Part shown: positions 57,433 through 64,000 of the stretch, in pieces | Position numbering within the stretch: position 1 is the first letter of the stretch | Layout of the letters: every line of letters starts with the position of its first letter | Notes under the pieces: model-generated | Database searches by the model: none | The model's input: only the letters and a program-made list of their open reading frames with translations | What the model was told of the DNA's origin: nothing | Assembly (NCBI GenBank): GCA_013339895.1 | Contig: JABACO010000036.1 | Span: 180,395-244,394, forward strand | DNA length: 64,000 nucleotides | From: Ephydatia muelleri | Taxonomy: Eukaryota; Porifera; Demospongiae; Spongillida; Spongillidae | Direction of reading: 5' to 3' | Program-made: the position numbers and the translations under genes

Positions 57433-57448
57433 CCTGCCGACTACGCCA
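57431..57448 (-). other. Primer-binding site, tRNA-Ser type
   Basis: Minus strand TGGCGTAGTCGGCAGGAT, one base after the 5' LTR. It is complementary to the 3' end of eukaryotic tRNA-Ser including CCA (T arm ending ATCCTGCCGACTACG, as I recall it). The gag ATG starts within it. Confidence 0.82.
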
Positions 57449-57449
57449 A

Positions 57450-57576
57450 TGTAATGAGACCAGAAAGGGATACAGGCAGCACCAGATTAGACTGGCTATT
57501 AACATACATAAAAAGGAAGTATATATACATGTCCATCATGTTACGTAATGCCTGTTCTGCGCATGCTCGCATTACA
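57450..57576 (-). repeat. 5' LTR of element 2 (127 bp)
   Basis: Same as 52664-52787 plus three bases. The right end, GCATTACA, is followed by the target duplication CTTAA. Confidence 0.95.
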
Positions 57577-57780
57577 CTTAACATAAGCAACATTGTACAA
57601 ATGTGTTTATCATTGGATGGGAGGTGCACAATTACAAATCAATGATAGCAAGCATATTTCCACTTCGTTCTGACTCTTACTATACTTAGATATCACTTTG
57701 CACAACAATTGCTTATGATAAGCAATATTTACATTTGTGGAATGTTGCTTATCAAAGCAATTGTTGTGCAAAGTGATATT
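57577..57780 (+). repeat. 133 bp tandem repeat, right part
   Basis: Continues the unit interrupted at 52663 and gives one more copy of the CACTTTGCACAACAATTGCT block at 57694, with an inverted copy (about 57758-57777) next to the fold-back. Confidence 0.85.
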
Positions 57781-58030
57781 TGGGACAGTTTCCGCGAATT
57801 GCCCCACGGTTAAAATGTTATAAAAATGCATCGCGTTAGAATCGCTATAACTTCCCAACGGATAACGCTATCGACTTCCTATTTTCAACACTTCATACTA
57901 CACAATTTCACTATGAAGTGTAGAAACTAGGAAGTCGATAGCGTTATCCGTTGGGAAGTTATAGCGATTCAAACGCGATGCATTTTTATAACATTTTAAC
58001 CGTGGGGCAATTTTCGCGGAAACTGTCCCA
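57781..58030. mobile_element. Fold-back element, 250 bp
   Basis: Two ~120 bp arms starting TGGGACAGTTTCCGCG pair over nearly their whole length around ACACAATTTCACTATG. The TTTCCGCG end motif is shared with the MITEs at 30674 and 61402, and GCTATAACTTCC with the ~450 bp family. Confidence 0.9.
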
Positions 58031-58034
58031 TTTA

Positions 58035-58262
58035 AATATAGTAACAGTCAGAACCAAATGGAAATATGCTTGCCATCTATGATTTGTAATTGTGCACTTC
58101 CCATTCTATGATAACATCATTTGTGAAATGTTACTTATCATAAGTAATCGATCGTTTTGCATATTATTACAATCACCAGCATGTACGAATATTCTTGCCA
58201 TGATGATCATTAATTGATTTCAAATTCCTATGATAAACACATTTGTGCAATGTTGCTTATCG
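58035..58262 (-). repeat. Inverted diverged copies of the 133 bp unit
   Basis: Blocks such as TTTGTAATTGTGCACTTCCC and ACATTTGTGCAATGTTGCTT are reverse complements of the units at 52.4-52.6 and 57.6 kb. Together with them they form an inverted arrangement around the 250 bp fold-back. Confidence 0.75.
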
Positions 58263-58264
58263 TA

Positions 58265-58335
58265 AGCAAAGGAAGTGGGACTTGAACCCACAGCCCCCTA
58301 CTCTCAAAGCAGATAATCTACCTACCGGTGCATAA
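58265..58335 (-). tRNA. tRNA-like sequence (pseudogene or SINE head)
   Basis: On the minus strand a perfect B box GGTTCAAGTCC (58278-58288) sits in a T arm with a GTGGG/CCCAC stem. An anticodon-like stem-loop TCTGC-TTTGAGA-GTAGG precedes it, with TGA in the anticodon position. The acceptor stem does not pair and the A box is weak, so this is a tRNA relic rather than a working gene. Confidence 0.4.
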
Positions 58336-61300
58336 TGACATCATTAACATATCAACTGTAATAAAGGGTAACAGTGCAACGTGGGTGGTACATAGAGACA
58401 TCGCTCACAAAGTGAAGTACAGCTGCTGTGCACATTCAATGACCATGTGTGTGTGTAGTGCTATGAAGATGTATGGCAGGTGATGGGATGTCTTAATATG
58501 TGTCTGTTTGTGTCTCATGTTGTGCTGAGAGAGTTGTTGATGTCAGGGTCTGTTAGGGCCAAGGCTGACACAAGTACATGTACAACACACAAAACTGATG
58601 GTGACAAAAGGTCACAATATTCAAAATTGACACAACACCAACGTACACTCACATACACAGTATGCTAGCTTACAGTGTGCAATTAAACCCCAGTGCATCA
58701 CACTATCGTATGCTCAACCAATGACAATAGTATATGATAACATCTTGAGATCAGTGTGCTCATATCCATAATCGTAAGCTCATTACAACTGTACACTCAC
58801 AATAATGGAACATAAGCAGTACATACTCAAAACAGATATGCACCACACGTATATACATGCTCAAAGCACAATGCATTAGCAAAACCCACGCATATGTACA
58901 ACACATACAGATATACCGGTATAACCATGCATAAAAGCCTTCACAAACCAAACTGGAGAGACCAATCATGTGCAAGATATGCACATGTGGTACACATAAG
59001 TCCCCAGAACCATCCAATAGAAATGAAGTAAAGTACACCACATGTGTTGGCTAGGTCCCCATGTCACTGCATTCATAACACTCTTTAATAAAGGAGCATA
59101 CAACTTCTAGTAATCAAACACTGGTACAATATGACATATCATTGATGCACACTTTTAATAGCATACAGCAACACTAATTGCAGTTACAGTTCTGGCAATT
59201 AACATTCCTCTATACTGCATTCTTAACAGTGGCATATTTGATCTCAGTATTATCCAATGGAGGTGGTACAATCGGCCTCATTGCTGTGAAATCTATTTCT
59301 CCATAGCGGCTTACTTGAACAGTGGCCTGCGTTGAAATTACAACAGATAATTGGTCTGTACGGAATTGCATGTATCTATTATAAGACTATGTGCTTACAC
59401 AGTGTGGTTTAAGATGTTGATATTTGATGTCGAAACAATTTATCAATTTTTCTACATACATGTACAGAGTTTAAAAACACATTACATCACCTACATTTAT
59501 CATTTTAAATACGCGTGAAATCACCCATATTTCAAATCTGACAAATGTTGAAGTTAACTTGATTTCCATGACCCGTGTGAAATACAAATAAGTATTTATG
59601 TATTTAGTATGTTGCTTTTGTTATGGTCTCTCCAATTATTCAACACTGCAGTTAAGCTTTTATAATTACCACATGAAATTTGATTCATTCCACTATCTAG
59701 CGAATTCTAGGAACCTATCACTAATGATTATAGCTTCACTGATGTGTTACAATGGCAATATCCCAGCCGACTGTAACCAATTTTAGTTTTAGCGCTGCTA
59801 AGTTTATTCAAATCACATTTTTCTGAGTAATACCTATGGAGGGCGGGAAATTTTTTGGGATCGCTGAGACCTGGGATAGCGCCCTCAGGTGCTCTTGTCA
59901 TTGTTCTTTTGTTTAACCTTGCATAGTCTTTGTGCGCTCTGTGTGTGTTGTGCATGTACATGTTCATCATTGTTATTTTGTGTATACAAAAGACTGTTCT
60001 CAAGCCAGTTGTTTGTGCCGCTAAAGTACTATAAGCTCTGTTTCATTTTTGTTGCATTCCTAGCTGCTCCCCTGTACACGAGCTACGTAGTAAGAAGTTT
60101 CTAGCTGCATGCTATGTAGTAAGAGAGCTAATAAAAGATAAAAACTGGGATGATTATAGACAGGCGCAGGCCAGACTTGACAGTGTAGAAGCGGGTGGAA
60201 CAACATGTATGACCACAGAGAAGATCTAGCAAGAAAGTGTTCTTTGTTGTTGTTTTTTAATGCAAAGAACCATCAGGTTCATATTGATTTGTGTACCCCT
60301 TAAAGTCCGATCCGATGGAGAGTGTGACAGAAAAGTTTGGATGAGTTTATAACTAACTTTTCTGTCATTCTGAGATAAGACCTCAATAAAACATGAGATG
60401 CATTGACCTATCTTCAGATTTACACCATCTGTGTATCAAATTCTTGCAGCATTGATTCATAAGAATGAGTCAGTCGATAGGTTAGAAACACTATATGTAG
60501 AACCGCTGCAGCATAACTTTGCACATACCAAGAGAAGATGGCTCGAAAAATGACACAGCAGACCATATTGTGTGAACTGAAAAGTTTATAATGTATACAC
60601 TAGGTCACTTCGCGGAAACAATCCCAATTGCATAATTATAATTCAGTGGTTCAAAAATGTCCTCATTAACTATGGTTTTAAACCACTGTGGCTTAGTTAC
60701 CAAGGCAATAAAGATATGCACATTGCAAAATATAGTGAGACCAAATAGTTGCTATTTAAGAATTTATTGCCATGCAAACTGTACTGTATATGTTTGTAGA
60801 GAATGAGAGTCAGCCTTGCAGAAAAGTTTTACATGAGGTTTCATAGGAAATTAGTTGAAATCAAATTTAGACTACTTACAACTTTGAAACTTATCCAGGG
60901 TGAAAAAATCAAAATGGAAGGAAGTGAATGCAAAAGACAAGGTCAGTCTGATACTTGTTCTCTGCCAAAAAGCATTGTGACACATTTCAAAAACTCAAAA
61001 CCTTTTAAATACTAATACTGCAAATATAATTGTGTTCATTTTAAAAAAAACCTCTCCAAATCTTTGCAAATACCTGGCTCATTTGTGAGGATTCAGGTGT
61101 CACTGTTGATGGACCATCTGACTGCACTTGTGACCTGCATTCTGACGTCAATTCGTGCTCCAAACCTGCTAGTGTCTCCATTTTTCTACATATTGCAATT
61201 GAAATAAACCAAACTGCATGCATGAAGACAAATTTACACTGAAGATAAAATCAATCATTCATGAAAAATACTTAGTTCATGAATCAGAACTGGAAATACA

Positions 61301-61401
61301 TACAACATTGCCTAAGCACTTCAACCATTTACAAGTCACTATAATCAATTTATTACTGTATAATTGTATAATTGTATTCATTTCATAATAGCTACATATA
61401 T
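58336..61401. other. No gene recognised
   Basis: Short open frames (for example 60803-61015 on +, with VEIKFRLLTTLKLIQGEKIK) lack splice support. A diverged MITE end with CACTTCGCGGAAACAATCCC lies at about 60607-60626. Nothing else is supported. Confidence 0.35.
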
Positions 61402-61625
61402 GGATCATTTCCGTGAAAAGGGACCTAATACAAGATTTTTCAAGATTTCAATTTTTTGATATTCTAGAAGTCTGACATTACTTCTTAAGCACTGAGAATC
61501 GGAGTATCTGTCATGAAGTTGTAAGGCTCTGAATTTTTTTATTAGCCACGCAAGCGTTACATTTGTATTGCGCATACTGGAAATTTTATAATGTATGCGT
61601 TAGGTCCCTTTTCGTGGAAACGATC
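61402..61625. mobile_element. MITE, ~224 bp, GGATCATTTCC ends (copy B)
   Basis: Second copy of the 30674-30905 element, with the same internal order (TCTGTCATGAAGTTG, AAATTTTATAATGTATGCG) and TAGGTCCCTTTTCGTGGAAA at the right end. Confidence 0.82.
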
Positions 61626-61704
61626 ACAGATATTTGGATAATTGTGGTTTTCAGTTTATAACATAAAACTCACATTGCTATATCTTCTGAACCATTGAAG
61701 CTAT

Positions 61705-61854
61705 TGTAATACGGCAAAAACTGATGGAGAGCACGTCTACAGACAGCCACAGACAGACACTCAATACACATATATAATAGCGTAGAATAGTCTAGACTAG
61801 AGTCCATCATATGATCACTTAACACTTGAGGTGTTGACCATTAGTTGCATTACA
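61705..61854 (-). repeat. Candidate 3' LTR of Ty3/gypsy element 4
   Basis: TGTAATA...GCATTACA ends, 150 bp, directly after a minus-strand purine tract GTGGAAGGGGACA. The ends match those of element 2. The partner LTR lies outside the window. Confidence 0.55.
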
Positions 61855-61888
61855 TATGTCCCCTTCCACTGAGAATACGTCGACGTAT

Positions 61889-62701
61889 TCAACTTTGAAA
61901 TCTATCAGGAGGTCGCCGTGCTCTAACTGGGTATCTTCCATTGGGTTGAGCAGCAGGTGGGTTTCCATTTGGAACGGGATTGACAACACCCTGATCAACA
62001 TCATCATCTTCCAGCAGTTCCAATGATGAACCCACTGGTGGGGGACTAACAGGTTGTGGCGGAGGATCACGTGCACCTGTAGTAGGTTTACTTGGTAGCA
62101 ACCGAATGTTTTCAGGGCATTTTTTCAGCCGGTTAAAATGGACAACCTTGCCCTTATTGTTCCCTGTATGCTGAACACAGTATGTAACATCAGACAGCTT
62201 TTCACAGATCCTGTATGGTCCTCCCCAAGGTCTGTGGAACTTCCGTGATTGACCCTTTTTGATTGTAGGATTGAACAGCCAAACCAGTTCAAAAGGCTTG
62301 CCATGGATCCTACGATTGTATTGCTGAGACTGGTAGCATTGTTTTTGGCTGACGTTCTGTCGTACCTTCTCATATGCCTCAGCAAACTGTTCCCGCTGCT
62401 TATTCACGTATGTGGAATAAGATTTGTCAGCTGTTTCCTCCTGCTCTCCATTAAGGTTGTAAATCAGGTCAATGGGTAGTCGAGCTTCGAGTCCAAACAT
62501 GAGAAAAAATGGGAAGTACCCTGTGGTACTCTGCACGCTGCTGTTGTATGCCAGGCATAACTTGCTCAAGTACAAATCCCAGTCTGAAGGATGTTCCATT
62601 GAGCAGGTGGAGAGCATGTTTAGTAGTGTTCTATTACCAACCCATCTGATTGTGGGTGGTATGGTGTTGTTCGTGTCTTTTCGATCTGTAGAAACTGGCA
62701 C
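61889..62701 (-). pseudogene. Element 4 integrase C-terminal half
   Basis: From NRTLLNMLSTCSMEHPSDWD onward, with LCLAYNSSVQSTTGYFPFFL, MFGLEARLPIDLIY and the GPY/F-like HRPWGGPYRICEKL. It is in a different frame from the catalytic core because of a small deletion near 62635. Confidence 0.83.
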
Positions 62702-63087
62702 AACTGGGTAGTCACCTCTGCTTCAAATTGTCTGCCCTGGTCTGAATGAAGTTTTTCAGGCAGAGCAAAACGGCAAAACATCTCATCTAATAGCTTGCGG
62801 GCAATAGTGGTTGCATACGCTTCAATCCATTTGGAAAAGTAGTCTGCAGCCACCAAGATGTATTTATTTCCAGCCAGAGTTATCGGAAGAGGTCCAAGGA
62901 TGTCTATGGCAACCTTCTGCATGGGTGAACTGACAGTAACAATTTGGAGGGGAGCTAGGTTCTTTGGTGTGGGTGTCTTGCGTTGTGAACAAGCAGGACA
63001 GGTATGACACCACTCCTGCACAGACTTCCAGTGTCCTGGCAAGTAGAACCTGTCCTTCAGTTTCTGTAGGGTCTTCTCTTCTCCCAA
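62620..63087 (-). pseudogene. Element 4 zinc-binding domain and integrase core
   Basis: Begins in the H2C2 domain (RFYLPGHWKSVQEWCHTCPA, CSQRKTP) and carries the first two catalytic Asp in IDILGPLP and HSDQGRQFEAE. The frame fails at PQSDGLV, exactly where the catalytic Glu (normally GLVERFNR) should follow, so the active site is incomplete. Confidence 0.85.
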
Positions 63088-63950
63088 TGACCCCCCATTG
63101 CACCTTGTGACCCTAGCTTTGGAGGAACCACTAGCTGGTACTGGACCCTAGAAGGGTGTTTACGGTCAATACATTTGCGATAGAGCAACCCATTTCTGAG
63201 TAGTAAGTGTTCCCACAACTGCAAGAGTCGCCTCTGTTCCAGACATTGCCCTGTCTTAGGCTTTGGGTTAGGAGGGCGAGTCTGGGTCATCTTTGCCTCA
63301 ATAATTGTCTTCAAATCCTGGTCTTCCCTCTGATTATTTAGTATTTCCTCAGCACTAAGCCCAGATAGTTGCACAACAGCTACTGATGAACCTTCCTCCT
63401 GTATGACTTCTTCATTGAGTCCACACTGATGGCAAGGTAGTCTAGACAGAGCATCAGTATTTATGTGCCTTAACCCTTTCCGGTGCACAATTTCAAAATT
63501 GTACTCTTGTAACTTTTGCAACCATCTGGCAACTTGGCCTTCAGGTTCGTTCATACTGTACAACCAAGTGAGTGGGCCATGATCTGTACGTAGGGTGAAA
63601 GTGTGCCCAAGCAGATAAGTGCGGAAATGTGTCACAAATGTGACCACAGCAAGCAGTTCCTTCCTGGTGACACAGTAGTTTCGTTCTGGCTTGATGAGTA
63701 AACGACTACCATATGCAACCACATGCTCTCCCCCATCCTTGTCCAACTGAGATAGTACTCCACCGATTCCATCATTGCTGGCGTCTGTATCAAGAATGAA
63801 TGGCTTGGTAAAGTCAGGGTAGCTCAATATGGGTGGTGATGACAACAAGTGACGAAGGATTTTGAAGGACTTTTGACATTCTGTGGTCCACAAGAATGAT
63901 GAGGTAAGTTTATGCAGTGGTTTGGCAATTTGTGCAAAGTCCTTAATCAA
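63057..63950 (-). CDS. Element 4 RT end and RNase H
   Basis: A 297-codon frame open to the RT thumb. RNase H shows FILDTDASNDGIGGVLSQL, TRKELLAVVTFVTHFRTYLL and LRTDHGPLTWLYSMNEPEGQ, then ALSRLPCHQCG in the linker. RT fingers and palm are beyond 64000. Confidence 0.87.
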   Translation of the reverse strand: MIKDFAQIAKPLHKLTSSFLWTTECQKSFKILRHLLSSPPILSYPDFTKPFILDTDASNDGIGGVLSQLDKDGGEHVVAYGSRLLIKPERNYCVTRKELLAVVTFVTHFRTYLLGHTFTLRTDHGPLTWLYSMNEPEGQVARWLQKLQEYNFEIVHRKGLRHINTDALSRLPCHQCGLNEEVIQEEGSSVAVVQLSGLSAEEILNNQREDQDLKTIIEAKMTQTRPPNPKPKTGQCLEQRRLLQLWEHLLLRNGLLYRKCIDRKHPSRVQYQLVVPPKLGSQGAMGGHWEKRRPYRN

Positions 63951-64000
63951 ATCTACGATAGTAGTTTGCCAATCCCAAGAACTGTTGCACCTCCTTGGTA

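Larger units (their letters stand above)
52664..57576 (-). mobile_element. Complete Ty3/gypsy LTR retrotransposon (element 2)
   Basis: Length 4913 bp, with LTRs of 124 and 127 bp whose only difference is a 3-base indel. A 5-base duplication CTTAA flanks it (52659-52663 and 57577-57581). On the minus strand the order is 5' LTR, tRNA-Ser primer site, gag, protease (-1 frame), RT/RNase H, integrase, polypurine tract, 3' LTR. The LTRs show recent insertion, yet pol is broken by indels and two stops where Trp is expected. Confidence 0.95.
61855..64000 (-). pseudogene. Ty3/gypsy element 4 (3' part, continues past the window)
   Basis: Minus strand: RT end and RNase H (63950-63057), H2C2 zinc-binding domain, integrase (63087-62620) and integrase C-terminal part (62701-61889), in three frames. 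It lacks a chromodomain and ends PNGRYPVRARRPPDRF. Related to elements 1 and 2 but a separate lineage by sequence. Confidence 0.87.

Noticed and set aside
57431-57448. Primer site for tRNA-Asn, whose 3' end is also ACGCCA
   Set aside because: The longer match ATCCTGCCGACTACG fits tRNA-Ser and not tRNA-Asn.

Overview
The window looks like animal nuclear DNA from an invertebrate. It is AT-rich, has short exons joined by GT-AG introns, and is packed with transposable elements. A multi-exon gene for a metazoan-type CTDSPL2 phosphatase can be read through, and there are no bacterial operons. The many sponge-like low-copy hypothetical exons suggest a sponge or other early-branching marine animal, but that placement is inference.

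Layout. 1-480: TG-rich tandem repeat. 840-5109: fold-back and terminal-inverted-repeat elements around two exons of an unrecognised serine-rich gene (+). 7489-9840: 5'-truncated Ty3/gypsy element (-). 10884-11176: last exon of a single-pass membrane protein (-). 12601-about 32150: a CTDSPL2-like phosphatase gene (-); I could phase 12 exons. One 9.4 kb intron of this gene holds a Ty3/gypsy element in sense orientation, itself split by a 1732 bp CACTA-like DNA transposon, and beside it a decayed hAT transposase with a tandem internal duplication. 33605-37434: exons of an unrecognised gene (-). 39760-48440: about 8.7 kb of 173 bp satellite with a 3289 bp (19-monomer) duplication step. 48972-50954: a paralogue of part of the 34.4-37.4 kb gene, in opposite orientation, so the two copies sit on either side of the satellite. 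51681-52290: decayed reverse transcriptase fragment. 52664-57576: a complete Ty3/gypsy element (-) with 124/127 bp LTRs, CTTAA target duplication, tRNA-Ser-type primer site and polypurine tract, inserted in a 133 bp tandem repeat. 57781-58335: fold-back element and a tRNA-like sequence. 61705-64000: a fourth Ty3/gypsy element (-), running off the window.

The only clearly functional host gene is the CTDSPL2 phosphatase; most of the rest is mobile or repetitive. The most informative finding is in the complete gypsy element: gag and protease overlap in the -1 frame, and the overlap contains a GGGAAAC slippery heptamer in the correct phase, a 5-base spacer and a strong hairpin, the textbook layout of programmed -1 ribosomal frameshifting.
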